In this document: piece by piece, positions 26,957 through 35,688 of the stretch
How positions within the stretch are numbered: the stretch's first letter is position 1
Layout of the letters: the number at the start of each line of letters is the position of its first letter
Assembly: GCA_046349035.1 (NCBI GenBank)
Contig: JAXMDC010000006.1
Location: forward strand, 62,001 to 126,000
Length of the DNA stretch: 64,000 nt
Reading direction: 5' to 3'
Origin: JAXMDC01 sp046349035
Lineage (GTDB): Bacteria; Pseudomonadota; Alphaproteobacteria; Rhizobiales; Kaistiaceae
Program-made: the position numbers and the translations under genes
Notes under the pieces: generated by a model
Databases searched by the model: none
The model's input: the letters and a program-made list of their open reading frames with translations, nothing else
What the model was told of the DNA's origin: nothing

Positions 26957-27853
26957 ATGGGCCGAACCACCGGCATCATCCTCGGCGCGGCGAGCCTCTG
27001 GCTCGCCGCTGCCCCGGCGGCCCTCGCCGACTGTCGGACCCTGGATGCCGACATAAGAGCGGCGCTCGCGCAAAGCGCGGTCGCCAGATTCGACGGACTC
27101 TATGCCCAGCTGCAGGCGGAGATCACTTGCGACGCCGCCTACCGTTCGACCACCGGGCGCCTGATGGCGCGCGTCGTTCTCTCGACGCTGGCGACCGACG
27201 CGGCACCCCAGCAGCTGGAGGCGGTCGCCAAATATGGCCGTCCCTGGCAGTTGCTGGTCGCCATCGGCGACGCCCATTACGCCCGTAGCGCCTGGGCGCA
27301 AGCCCTCGCCGCCTACGAGGAAGCTCTCGACGACATGCGTGACAATGTCGCCAATCCGGTTGCGCCGCCGGCCGATGTCGAGCAGCGGACTTACAAGCGC
27401 GCGGTACAGGCGCGTGCTCTCGCCCCGACCTTCGTTGCCACCCGCCAGGTGCGTGGCGAGAAGACCGGTCTCGCCAATCCGCATTTCCGCAACTTCGAGG
27501 CGGTGGCGGTCCCGGTGCCGGTGCAATTCGACACCGACCAGGATGTGCTGACGCCACAGGGTCAGGCGGCGGTTCGCGACATTTACGCCTATCTCAGTCA
27601 GCCGCCGGGCACCGCCTATGTCCGCATTATTGGTCACACCGATCCGCGCGGCGCCGACGCCTACAACCTCGACCTCTCGCGCCGCCGTGCCGCCAGCGTC
27701 GCTGCCTTTCTCCAGTATCTCGGCTATCGCGGCCGCATCGAGATCGTCGGCAAGGGCGAGAGCGAGCCTTTCCAGGCCGACGACCCCTCGAAGTACACGA
27801 CCGACCAGATCTACGCCTTCGACCGCCGGGTCGAGTATCAGGTCGTCCAGTAG
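26957..27853 (+). CDS. exported OmpA-family peptidoglycan-binding protein
   Basis: This 298-residue protein has a signal peptide (about residues 1-24). A helical TPR-like middle follows (LLVAIGDAHYARSAWAQALAAYEEALDDM). An OmpA C-terminal domain runs from about residue 178. The peptidoglycan-binding signature is clear: VRIIGHTDPRGADAYNLDLSRRRAASVAAFL. It has no beta-barrel, so it is a periplasmic adaptor to the cell wall. It begins 1 nt after the heme protein stop and is followed by a strong terminator, so it closes the caspase operon. Its likely role is to place the complex at the peptidoglycan. Confidence 0.88.
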   Translation: MGRTTGIILGAASLWLAAAPAALADCRTLDADIRAALAQSAVARFDGLYAQLQAEITCDAAYRSTTGRLMARVVLSTLATDAAPQQLEAVAKYGRPWQLLVAIGDAHYARSAWAQALAAYEEALDDMRDNVANPVAPPADVEQRTYKRAVQARALAPTFVATRQVRGEKTGLANPHFRNFEAVAVPVPVQFDTDQDVLTPQGQAAVRDIYAYLSQPPGTAYVRIIGHTDPRGADAYNLDLSRRRAASVAAFLQYLGYRGRIEIVGKGESEPFQADDPSKYTTDQIYAFDRRVEYQVVQ

Positions 27854-27880
27854 CGGCGCTGCCGCTGCCGCGACTTCTTT

Positions 27881-27918
27881 CCGCCCGGCCGGTTCCCCGA
27901 GCCGGGCGGAGTTTTTTT
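27881..27918 (+). terminator. intrinsic terminator of the caspase/OmpA operon
   Basis: A 9-bp GC stem (CCGCCCGGC with GCCGGGCGG) has an 11-nt loop and is followed by AG and seven T residues. It lies 28 bp after the OmpA-family stop. Confidence 0.92.
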
Positions 27919-27971
27919 GCCGATGGCACCAGCGTTGCAGCCGCCGTCGTCGCCGACTATGTTTGCCCCGG

Positions 27972-28045
27972 CGCGGGTGTATCTCAATGGTAGAGAAGCA
28001 GCTTCCCAAGCTGATGACGAGGGTTCGATTCCCTTCACCCGCTCC
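27972..28045 (+). tRNA. tRNA-Gly (CCC)
   Basis: The 74-nt cloverleaf starts GCGGGTG and ends CACCCGC plus T and an encoded CCA. The anticodon loop TTCCCAA gives anticodon CCC, and the T-arm GGTTCGATTCC is standard. Confidence 0.95.
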
Positions 28046-28263
28046 AACCCAACCCAACGCCCGCCCGCCGCGCTGATGCCCGCCTCCTGTTGGCGCTGAA
28101 ACGCCGCCGGCCGCGGCCGCGCCCGCGGTGCGAACCGTTTGCGCCTGGGCGTGACATATCCGCCAGCGCAACGCAGGCGAGCTTGTTGCCAGCGAGAAAA
28201 TGCGGCAACTTGGGTTGATTACGAAAGTTCGCTGGCGACGCGAAGAAAACGGGAAGTTGGCGC

Positions 28264-29073
28264 ATGAGCGAGACTCCGCTCCTCTTCGACGATCAAAACC
28301 GGGTAGTTAGCGACGCGCACCATCCAGATTTCGATCTCGGATTTGAAGCCTTGCCCGCCGCCGATCGGCTCGCGCTCTCGGCGCATCTGACGATAAGATC
28401 GTTCAAGCGCGGCGAGAGCCTGACAGACTGGCGCTCAACCAGTGACTGTCACTTTATCTCCAGCGGCCTTGCTGCGTTGACTGTGAAAGTCGACGAACAC
28501 ATCGATGTCGGCATTCTTCTCCTGGGGCGCGGCGACGGCGTCGGCATCCAGGCCGCGCTCGGTGCGACGCCGGCGTCCTTACCCGACGTCCTGGCTTTGA
28601 CAGAGTGCACCGTCGCCAGCGCTAGCGTCGAAGAGCTGCGGCGCCTTGCGGCGGCCTCCGAGCCATTGCGACGGCACCTGCACGGGCTCATCGACCGCCA
28701 GCTTGCTGCGACCATGCGCACCGCCGCCTGCAATGCCCGGCATGGGGTCGAACGGCGGCTCGCCCGCTGGATTCTCGATGCCGACGACCGCTCGTTTGGC
28801 AGCCCTCTTCATTTCACCCACCAGCAGCTGGCCGCGCTGCTTGGCGTTCAGCGTGTGACCATCACCCTCGCGCTGCAAAAGCTCGAAGGCGATCGGGCGA
28901 TTCGCGCCAATCGCGGACTGGTGGTTATTCGCGACCGCGCCCGCCTCGAACAGTTGGCCTGCTCGTGCCACGGCCCAGCCAAGCGCACCTCGCATCTTCT
29001 CAGTTGGTTCGCTCCGGCGGCGTTTCCCTGGCTATCGGACATCGGATCGTTCGGCGAACTATTGCTTTGTTAG
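28264..29073 (+). CDS. Crp/Fnr family transcriptional regulator
   Basis: This 269-residue protein has an N-terminal cyclic-nucleotide-binding-like domain (about residues 40-150, SFKRGESLTDWRSTSDCHFISSGLAAL). A long dimer helix follows, then a winged helix-turn-helix (LHFTHQQLAALLGVQRVTITLALQKLEGDRAI). It lacks the cysteine set of FNR oxygen sensors and a clear cAMP phosphate-binding arginine motif, so its ligand is unknown. It ends with a cysteine-containing tail (ACSCHG) and about 35 extra residues. It lies upstream of the PQQ dehydrogenase on the same strand but is separated from it by about 375 bp. Confidence 0.88.
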   Translation: MSETPLLFDDQNRVVSDAHHPDFDLGFEALPAADRLALSAHLTIRSFKRGESLTDWRSTSDCHFISSGLAALTVKVDEHIDVGILLLGRGDGVGIQAALGATPASLPDVLALTECTVASASVEELRRLAAASEPLRRHLHGLIDRQLAATMRTAACNARHGVERRLARWILDADDRSFGSPLHFTHQQLAALLGVQRVTITLALQKLEGDRAIRANRGLVVIRDRARLEQLACSCHGPAKRTSHLLSWFAPAAFPWLSDIGSFGELLLC

Positions 29074-29448
29074 CTAGCATACATTTCTAGCTGCTAGCCT
29101 TTGTTGGGCATCATACAGAAGGCGATAGTGCGCCCGTAGTACATTGACTCCCGCCTTCGTGAGCGGGACGTTGTCTGCTGCCTGAAAACGAAAGTTTGGG
29201 GCACCATACCCAAGTCGGTGGTAGCGCCTATTGCGGTCGTTCCACCGTGGGAGAGCGTATTGTCCATGGACGCTCCGAACTAGCTTTCCAACTATGGGCC
29301 GTGAATGGAGACGGCCGCATTCGCCGCGAGTCCGAAGATCCCTTGGGAGGGGTCGGGCCGCGGCGATGACGTTGAGTCCTCCGGACAATGCGTCGCAGTT
29401 CGTCCCATCCGGGATGAACGCGCAGGTGAAAAGAAGAGGAGAGGCAAC
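29074..29448. other. gene-free interval upstream of the PQQ dehydrogenase
   Basis: I see no convincing gene here. Two GCTAGC hexamers (29079-29083 region and 29091-29097 region) flank a short AT-rich stretch just after the regulator stop. The last 20 bp hold the GGAGAGG ribosome site for the TTG-started dehydrogenase. The interval probably contains that gene's promoter, but I cannot place it. Confidence 0.45.
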
Positions 29449-31335
29449 TTGAAACAACCGAACCAAATCAGCCGTCACCGCAGCCTGGGATGGGCCTGCC
29501 TGTCGGCGCTTATGGGGACGACGGTACTGAGCGCGCAGGCGCTCGCCCAGACTCCGGCGGCCCCGGCTGCCGCGGGTGTGGTAACCACCACCCAGGCGGC
29601 CTTGGAGAATCCCAAGCCCGAGAACTGGCTGCATGTGAACGGCAACTACTCGTCGCATCGCTGGTCGACGCTGAACGAGATCACCCTCGCCAACATCAAG
29701 GGCCTGAAGCCCGTCTACATGCTGGCGGTGAACGGCGTCGAAGGCGGCGGCTCGCGCTACGCCAACGCCTCGCTCGAGGGCACGCCGATCGTCGAAGACG
29801 GCTTCATGTACATCTCCAACGGCTGGGGCAGCGTCTACAAGCTCGACGTCCGCTCGGGCAATCGCGCCAAGATCGACTGGTACATGGACCCGCAGGTCGA
29901 CAAGCCCTGGGGCGGTGACGTGGCTTGCTGCGGCATCGACAATCGCGGCGTCGCGCTGTGGCAGGACAAGGTCATTTCGGTCACCATCGACGGCCGCATG
30001 ATCGCCACCAATAAGGCCTCGGGCGAGATCGTGTGGCAGGCTAAGCCCGCCGATCCGGGCCGTGGCGAGACGCTGACGGTCGCTCCGCAGGTCGTTCGCG
30101 ACATCGCCATCGTCGGGACGGCAGGTGCCGAGTACGGCATCCGCGGTCACCTCGACGGCGTCGACCTGAAGACCGGCAAGGCGGCCTGGAAGACCTGGAC
30201 CGTCGCAGGCGAGGACGATCCCAATGCCAAGACCTGGGGCGGCCGCTCCAACCTGACCGGCGGTGGCTCGATCTGGCAGACCGGTTCGTACGATCCGAAG
30301 CTGAACCTGGTCTATTGGGGCACCGGCAACCCGGGCCCGGACTGGGACGCTGAGTATCGCCCCGGCGACAACCTCTACACCGACTCGGTCCTGGCGATGA
30401 ACCCGGACACCGGCAAGATCAACTGGTACTTCCAGTACACGCCGAACGATCCGTACGACTACGACGAAATCGGCGTGCACCCGCTGGTCGAGGTGACGAT
30501 CAACGGGCAGGCCCGCAACCTCGTCACGCATCCCGGTCGTAACGGCTATTTCTACGGTTTCGACCGCACAAACGGCCAGTTCATCTACGGCGAGAAGTAT
30601 GTCGACATCACCAGCTGGACCAACGGGCTCGACCCGAAGACCGGCAAGCCGACGGCATACGACCCGACCAAGCAGGTCCAGGACTACATCCGCGGTTCCG
30701 CGGCGCGGCGCGACGGCACCGTCGGCGTGCAGTGCCCGGTCGTCTCGGGTGGCCAGAACTGGGAGCCGGCCGCTTACAACCCGACCAAGCAGCTCATGTA
30801 CGTAGCGGGCGGCGATGGCTGCGCGGCGCGTACCAACAAGGTCGAGACCGGCCCGGCCGAGTTCGGCGGAACCTGGAAGCCGCGTGACCGCTTCGTCGGC
30901 GCCGGCGACCCGGCTCCGGCGGACAAGTACGGCAACGGCTTCGCCGGCACGTCTCCGCCGGCCCCGGCCCGTCCTGAGTGGAAGATCCAGCAGTACGGCG
31001 CGATCAACGCCATCGACGTCAAGACCGGCAAGAGCGTGAAGAAGGTTCCGCTGCCGTTCTTCAACCGTTCGGGCATGGTCGCCACGGCCGGCAACTGGGT
31101 CATGACCGGCGAGCCGGATGGCAAGCTGCATGCCCTCAATGCCGACACGCTGGACGAAGTCTGGAGCTTCAATGTCGGCTCGTACATCAAGGCCCCGCCG
31201 ATGACCTTCGCGGTCAACGGCAAGCAGTATGTCGGCGTGATGGTCGGCGCTCTCCCGGCCGCGGCGGACTTTGCCGCCAATCCGGAGCTGCGGAACTTCA
31301 CCGCGACCCATCTGCTGATGGTCTTCGCCCTCTAA
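29449..31335 (+). CDS. PQQ-dependent methanol/ethanol dehydrogenase, lanthanide-type active site
   Basis: This 628-residue periplasmic eight-bladed propeller quinoprotein has a signal peptide (about residues 1-34). It carries the vicinal cysteine pair Cys160-Cys161 (GGDVACCGID) that stacks on PQQ. The metal and PQQ site residues are Glu228 (GAEYGIRG), Asn294 (GTGNPGP) and catalytic Asp337 (NDPYDYDEIG). Two residues on, at position 339 (codon 30463-30465), is a second Asp; this residue marks lanthanide-dependent enzymes such as XoxF, ExaF and PedH, where calcium enzymes have Ala or Ser. Translation appears to start at TTG 29449, after GGAGAGG; no in-frame ATG fits the signal peptide. No dedicated cytochrome or xoxJ-like gene is adjacent, so the substrate (methanol, ethanol or other) is open. 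Confidence 0.92.
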   Translation: MKQPNQISRHRSLGWACLSALMGTTVLSAQALAQTPAAPAAAGVVTTTQAALENPKPENWLHVNGNYSSHRWSTLNEITLANIKGLKPVYMLAVNGVEGGGSRYANASLEGTPIVEDGFMYISNGWGSVYKLDVRSGNRAKIDWYMDPQVDKPWGGDVACCGIDNRGVALWQDKVISVTIDGRMIATNKASGEIVWQAKPADPGRGETLTVAPQVVRDIAIVGTAGAEYGIRGHLDGVDLKTGKAAWKTWTVAGEDDPNAKTWGGRSNLTGGGSIWQTGSYDPKLNLVYWGTGNPGPDWDAEYRPGDNLYTDSVLAMNPDTGKINWYFQYTPNDPYDYDEIGVHPLVEVTINGQARNLVTHPGRNGYFYGFDRTNGQFIYGEKYVDITSWTNGLDPKTGKPTAYDPTKQVQDYIRGSAARRDGTVGVQCPVVSGGQNWEPAAYNPTKQLMYVAGGDGCAARTNKVETGPAEFGGTWKPRDRFVGAGDPAPADKYGNGFAGTSPPAPARPEWKIQQYGAINAIDVKTGKSVKKVPLPFFNRSGMVATAGNWVMTGEPDGKLHALNADTLDEVWSFNVGSYIKAPPMTFAVNGKQYVGVMVGALPAAADFAANPELRNFTATHLLMVFAL

Positions 31336-31350
31336 GGGGCACAAAAGAGT

Positions 31351-31390
31351 GCGACCCGGCCGGGTACTCCCACCCGGCCGGGTCGTTACG
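31351..31390 (+). terminator. terminator-like hairpin after the PQQ dehydrogenase
   Basis: A perfect 14-bp stem (CGACCCGGCCGGGT with its complement) has a 6-nt loop and begins 16 bp after the stop. Only a weak T tract follows, so it may also serve as an mRNA-stabilising hairpin. Confidence 0.7.
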
Positions 31391-31653
31391 GCGGAACGGC
31401 GAGACACGCTCGTTCCAGCGTGTTTCGCCACTAGGTTCCGCTGTTAGGCGGTCCTGTTGTTGCCGGGCCGCCTAGCTATTAGTGCCGCAAACGCAGTGTC
31501 GTCCAGCGGCACGCCATTAGGACCGTCGTCGGCCCCGACCGGCGGCGGTCCTTACTTCTTCCGGATATCCTGCAGATCAGCGCGGCCGTTCTCTTGCCCA
31601 AGGACCGGCCCGCGGCGATCATGACCGTGGGCGCTTCGGCGGAATGGTCGGAT

Positions 31654-32589
31654 ATGCGCGGCAAGGTGAATCGTTCGGCAGTGACGGACAGCATAGGCGC
31701 GCCTTTCGCCGCTGGGGCCTGGCTCCCCGGGCTCGTGCTCGCCGCCAGTTTCGCCTTGGCCGGCCCGCTGCTTGCCGACGACAGGTCCGCCTCTCTTGGG
31801 CCTTTCGTTCGCACCGAAAAAATCGAGGGTGTTGAGGTCGCCATACCGGTCAGCGTCGACCTCACCCGCACGCCCGGCGAAGGCGTCGAGATCGTCCGCG
31901 CGCGCCTCACCGTCGGCCTCGGCGATCTCGCCGCCAAGGCTGGGTCGATCCTCGCCGTCGCCAAGCTCCCGAGCGACCCCTGCAAGACCTACGGTCTCAA
32001 TCCGGTCGTGATCTTGCAGCGCCAGTCCGTCGACATTCGCGACGGCGCCTTGCACCTGGCAATCGCCGGAAAGGCGGACATCTGGAACTGCGCCGCCAAT
32101 CCTTTGCCGGCAACACGCGTCGAGAGCAGCGTGCACAATCTCGGCTGGGGCATGCGCGCGCGGCTTCCCGACCGCCTTCGTGTGCGGCCCGGCGCACCGC
32201 TCAAGGCGCTGGTCGGCATTCAGCCCTTCGAGGCAGATGTGACCGTCCGCCTCGTCAAGGACGGCGCGAAGACGATCCGCCTCGAACTCGGCCCGCCGTC
32301 GGTCCGCCTCACCGGCAAGTATGTGGCGCTGACTAAGGGGATCTTGCGCGCCGCATCGGTCGATGTGAACGCACTGGCGAAGAGCGCTCTCGACAAGGCA
32401 ATCAAGCCCGACCGCTTGCGTCGCACCGTTCCCTCGCTGCCGGGCTTCGACCCCTCGGTCGAGAGCGCCGCGTTCGTCGCCACGAACGGCGTGCCGGCGG
32501 CGGAGATCGGCCTGCGCGCCGACGTCGCGCCGTTGGCCGTCTTCGGACTTCTCGCGCAGCTCCCCGGCGCCATCAAGGCGGCGAATTGA
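31654..32589 (+). CDS. hypothetical exported protein
   Basis: I do not recognise this protein of about 311 residues. It has an N-terminal hydrophobic segment (WLPGLVLAASFALAGPLLA) that fits a signal peptide ending before DDRS. The mature part looks mostly beta, with two cysteines (DPCKTYG and WNCAAN) that may pair. The start is uncertain: ATG 31654 gives the most normal signal peptide, while upstream ATGs at 31594 and 31621 are in frame, and no strong ribosome site marks any of them. It is convergent with the dCTP deaminase gene. Confidence 0.6.
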   Translation: MRGKVNRSAVTDSIGAPFAAGAWLPGLVLAASFALAGPLLADDRSASLGPFVRTEKIEGVEVAIPVSVDLTRTPGEGVEIVRARLTVGLGDLAAKAGSILAVAKLPSDPCKTYGLNPVVILQRQSVDIRDGALHLAIAGKADIWNCAANPLPATRVESSVHNLGWGMRARLPDRLRVRPGAPLKALVGIQPFEADVTVRLVKDGAKTIRLELGPPSVRLTGKYVALTKGILRAASVDVNALAKSALDKAIKPDRLRRTVPSLPGFDPSVESAAFVATNGVPAAEIGLRADVAPLAVFGLLAQLPGAIKAAN

Positions 32590-32606
32590 GGGGCGAGCGG
32601 CCGCGG

Positions 32607-33800
32607 CTAGTCTGCAACGAAGTGCTTGGAAAGCTTCAGCCCTTGGCCTTGGTAGTTCGAGGCGAGGCCGCGTCCGTAGAGGCGGTCCGGGCGCTCGGCG
32701 ATCTTCTCGTAGACTAGGCGGCCGATCATCTGACCGTCGCCGAGGAAGAACGGCACCTCGTGGCTGCGCACTTCCAGCACCGCCCGGGCACCCGGCTGAC
32801 CGGCCTCTGTCCAGCCGAAGCCGGGGTCGAAGAAGCCGGCATAGTGGACGCGGAATTCGCCCATCGTCGGGTCGATCGGCACCATCTCGGCGGCGAGGTC
32901 CGGCGGGATGTGAATCCGCTCCTTGGAGGAAAGGATGTAGAACTGGTTGGGATCGAGGATCAGCGAGCGGTCCGATCGGGCTCGCAGCGGTTCCCAGAAA
33001 TCCTCGACGCGATAGGCACCGATCCGGTCGACATCGATCACGTCGGTGAAGCGCTGCGCCCGGTAGCCCATGATCTCGTTCTTGCCGCCGGCCAGATCGA
33101 CCCGCAGCACCAGGCCGTTGCGGATCAGCGCCTCGCCGTCGACGATCGCCTGCTCCTTGTGGCGGGCGAGGAGGTCGCGGTCGGGCACGCGGAAGTCGGT
33201 GTAGTCGCTCTGCGCCGGATTGCGGCGGCGGAAGCGGATCTGGTTGAGCCGCGAGCCGCGGCGCACCCGCACCGGAAACGTCCGCGGCGAGATCTCGGCG
33301 TAAAGCGGGCCGTCGTAACCGCTGGCGACGGTGTCGAACGCCTCGCTGTCGTCGGTGATGAGCCGGGTGAAGATATCGAGGCGGCCGGCGGAGCTTTTGG
33401 GGTTGGCCGCGCCGACGATGACCTTGGGGAGCGCCAGGTGCTCTTGTAGCTCGACGATATAGACCGACCCGCGCTCCAGCACCGCGCCCTCGTCGAGCGG
33501 CACCTCGACCGAGGCGTGGCGGTCGATCTGCTCCTGCACGGTCTTGCCCTTGCCGGGAAGAAAACTCGCCCGGAGGCGAAAGGCGCGGCTGCCGAGGCGA
33601 AGGTCGAGGCTCGCCGGCTGCAATTGCCCGGCCTCGATCTCGGATTTGGCGCGGACCATGCGGCGGCGGATGAGCGCGCGAATCCGCTGGCGCGGCAGAA
33701 GACCGACCGCGCTGCCGAGGTCGGACATCTGGCCCTCGCCATCGATGCCGACCGGCATCGCGGCGGCATCCTCGTCAAACAGATCCTCGCGTTTGGCCAT
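32607..33800 (-). CDS. dcd: 2'-deoxycytidine 5'-triphosphate deaminase, two-domain alphaproteobacterial type
   Basis: This 397-residue cytosolic enzyme deaminates dCTP to dUTP for thymidylate synthesis. It is about twice the length of the E. coli enzyme and matches the longer alphaproteobacterial form. The first half has the substrate-site segment GAANPKSSAGRLDIFTRL and the fold strand LQPASLDLRLGSRAF. The second half repeats the trimeric dUTPase-like fold (RSLILDPNQFYILSSKERIHIPPDLAAEMVPIDP, then HYAGFFDPGFGW). I start at ATG 33800; the frame extends to 33830 without better support. It diverges from the SAM-II/metZ region. Confidence 0.93.
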   Translation of the reverse strand: MAKREDLFDEDAAAMPVGIDGEGQMSDLGSAVGLLPRQRIRALIRRRMVRAKSEIEAGQLQPASLDLRLGSRAFRLRASFLPGKGKTVQEQIDRHASVEVPLDEGAVLERGSVYIVELQEHLALPKVIVGAANPKSSAGRLDIFTRLITDDSEAFDTVASGYDGPLYAEISPRTFPVRVRRGSRLNQIRFRRRNPAQSDYTDFRVPDRDLLARHKEQAIVDGEALIRNGLVLRVDLAGGKNEIMGYRAQRFTDVIDVDRIGAYRVEDFWEPLRARSDRSLILDPNQFYILSSKERIHIPPDLAAEMVPIDPTMGEFRVHYAGFFDPGFGWTEAGQPGARAVLEVRSHEVPFFLGDGQMIGRLVYEKIAERPDRLYGRGLASNYQGQGLKLSKHFVAD

Positions 33801-33978
33801 CTTGCCCGCTGCCACCGACCGTCCTCTCATCTAGACTGCGCCGCCCCCGCCCGCATTGCGGAACCGAACGGAAATCTGGCTTTCCCCCGCAATCCCTCGT
33901 GCGGCAGGATACAACGTCATCCCGCCTACGCGGCATAGAGTTGACGCTCCCCGGGCGAAGGCCTAAGACGCGTCCCGT

Positions 33979-34035
33979 TCCGTGGTCTTTTGAGCCGGCC
34001 GGCTTGCGAACCACGTTAAAGAATTCGCTAAAAGG
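33979..34035 (+). promoter_or_regulatory. SAM-II riboswitch
   Basis: The segment matches the alphaproteobacterial SAM-II consensus. CCGTGGT pairs with ACCACG to form the main stem, with a GAGCCGGCCGGCTTGC loop and a TTAAAGAATTCGCTAAAAGG pseudoknot tail. SAM binding stabilises the pseudoknot. It lies 61 bp upstream of metZ, the usual position for this class, and is followed by a terminator hairpin. Confidence 0.92.
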
Positions 34036-34055
34036 CCGGTCGCGGGAACACCCGG

Positions 34056-34081
34056 CCCGGCCCTTCGCGGCCGGGTTTTTT
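34056..34081 (+). terminator. intrinsic terminator between SAM-II riboswitch and metZ
   Basis: A CCCGGCC stem with a six-base loop and GGCCGGG is followed by six T residues, ending 14 bp before the metZ ATG. Its position suggests control by transcription attenuation when SAM is abundant, although SAM-II riboswitches often act on ribosome binding (GGGAGGA follows at 34085). Confidence 0.88.
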
Positions 34082-34095
34082 GTTGGGAGGACGGC

Positions 34096-35289
34096 ATGGC
34101 TGCCGGCGTCAACGATACCCCCTGGCGGCTCGACACCGCGCTCGTCCATGGCGGAACCCTCCGCTCGCAATTCGGCGAGACCTCGGAAGCGATCTTCCTC
34201 ACCCAGGGCTATGTCTATCCGACCGCCGAGGCCGCCGAAGCCCGCTTCAAAGGCGACGACCCCGGCTTCGTCTATTCGCGCTACGCCAACCCGACCGTTG
34301 CCATGTTCGAGGAGCGCCTGCGGATCGTCGAAGGCGCCGAAGGCTGCCGTGCCACCGCGTCCGGAATGGCCGCGGTCGCCACCGCGCTGATGGCGCTCGT
34401 CTCGGCCGGCGATCATATCGTCGCCGCCAAGGCGCTGTTCGGCTCGTGCCGCTACATCATCGAGGAACTGCTGCCCCGCTTCGGCGTCGCCTTCACCCTC
34501 GTCGACGGCATCGAGCTCGACGCCTGGCGCCGCGCCGTTCGCCCCACCACGCGGGCGTTCTTTCTGGAGAGCCCCACCAATCCGATGCTGGAAGTGCTCG
34601 ACATCGCCGGCATCGCCGCCATCGCGCGCGATGCGGGCGCCAAGCTCGTCGTCGACAATGTCTTTGCGACGCCGCTGTTGCAGCGGCCGCTGGCGCTCGG
34701 TGCCGATGTCGTCGTCTATTCCGCCACCAAGCACATCGACGGGCAGGGGAGGTGCCTCGGCGGCGCTATGCTCGGCAACGCCGAGTTCATCGACAAGGCG
34801 CACACGCTGCTCAAGCACACCGGCCCGAGCATGAGCCCATTCAACGCCTGGGTACTGCTGAAGGGGATGGAGACGCTGCCGCTCCGCGTCGAGCGCCAGT
34901 CGGCGACGGCCGCCCGCCTTGCCGAGCGCGTCGCCGGCCATCCCGCCGCCCGCCGCGTCGTCTACCCCTTCCGCGCCGATCACCCGCAGGTCGACCTTGC
35001 GCGGCGGCAGATGAGTTCCGGCTCGACCCTCATCGCGATTGACGTGAAAGGGGGCAAGCGCGGGGCATTCGCGGTCTGCAACGCGCTGCGCCTTGTAAAA
35101 ATCTCCAACAATCTCGGCGACGCCAAGAGCCTCATCACCCACCCCGCCACGACCACCCACCAGCGCCTCACCGCCGAGGCGCGGGCCGAACTCGGCATCG
35201 GCGACGGGCTGCTGCGCCTTTCAGTCGGCCTGGAGGACGCGGACGATCTGGCCGCCGACCTCACCGCCGCCCTCGATCGGGCCGGCTAG
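34096..35289 (+). CDS. metZ: O-succinylhomoserine sulfhydrylase
   Basis: This 397-residue Cys/Met-metabolism PLP enzyme makes homocysteine from O-succinylhomoserine and sulfide. It shows YSRYANPT, the GCRATASGMAA phosphate-binding region, FFLESPTNPMLE and VDNVFATPLLQRPL. The PLP lysine is Lys212 (SATKHIDGQGR). The C-terminal SVGLEDADDL motif closes the active site. The QGRCLGG segment after the lysine is typical of MetZ rather than cystathionine gamma-synthase. A GGGAGGA site lies 6 nt upstream of the ATG. Control by the SAM-II riboswitch upstream fits a methionine biosynthetic enzyme. Confidence 0.95.
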   Translation: MAAGVNDTPWRLDTALVHGGTLRSQFGETSEAIFLTQGYVYPTAEAAEARFKGDDPGFVYSRYANPTVAMFEERLRIVEGAEGCRATASGMAAVATALMALVSAGDHIVAAKALFGSCRYIIEELLPRFGVAFTLVDGIELDAWRRAVRPTTRAFFLESPTNPMLEVLDIAGIAAIARDAGAKLVVDNVFATPLLQRPLALGADVVVYSATKHIDGQGRCLGGAMLGNAEFIDKAHTLLKHTGPSMSPFNAWVLLKGMETLPLRVERQSATAARLAERVAGHPAARRVVYPFRADHPQVDLARRQMSSGSTLIAIDVKGGKRGAFAVCNALRLVKISNNLGDAKSLITHPATTTHQRLTAEARAELGIGDGLLRLSVGLEDADDLAADLTAALDRAG

Positions 35290-35428
35290 GCGGCCTCTGC
35301 CGTAGCTCCGGCCCCGCCGCCCGGCCGCCCGGGCGCTGCCATGCGATCGCGTCGCTTGCAAACCGGGGGGCCAGTCGGTACCAATCCCGCCGCTTGCGGT
35401 CGTCTCAGCCGACGGCCGGCCAAGCCGC

Positions 35429-35505
35429 GCGCCCGTAGCTCAGCTGGATAGAGCACCAGACTACGAATCTGGGGGTCAGGAGTTCGAATCTCTTCGGGCG
35501 CGCCA
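35429..35505 (+). tRNA. tRNA-Arg (ACG)
   Basis: The 77-nt cloverleaf has GCGCCCG/CGGGCGC acceptor arms, D-arm GCTCAGCTGGATAGAGC, anticodon loop CTACGAA (anticodon ACG, read as ICG) and T-arm AGTTCGAATCT. CCA is encoded. Confidence 0.96.
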
Positions 35506-35645
35506 CTTCCTCCTCCCGATACCGCGATTTCTTGCGATCTGCCGGGCCGGTCGTTCGCCGTGGCGAATTGCCTCTCTGCTCGGTTCGCTCTCCCGGTTCT
35601 GGCGGCCCGCTAGCTCACCGCACTTATCCCCCCTCTTGGTCGCTC

Positions 35646-35688
35646 GCCCACAGAGGATCGCGCGCTGTGGGCTTGGCATCTTTTTTTT
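35646..35688 (+). terminator. possible intrinsic terminator after tRNA-Arg
   Basis: GCCCACAG at 35646-35653 pairs with CTGTGGGC at 35665-35672, and eight T residues follow after an 8-nt gap. The rest of 35506-35922 holds no gene I can support. Confidence 0.45.

Noticed and set aside
24466..27054. An 862-codon minus-strand open frame across the heme/DUF4384 gene
   Set aside because: It is a codon-bias shadow of a gene with signal peptide, heme motifs and operon spacing on the plus strand.
29074..31431. A 785-codon minus-strand open frame across the PQQ dehydrogenase
   Set aside because: It is antisense to a quinoprotein with all its active-site residues; the antisense protein is Val/Arg/Asp-rich without motifs.
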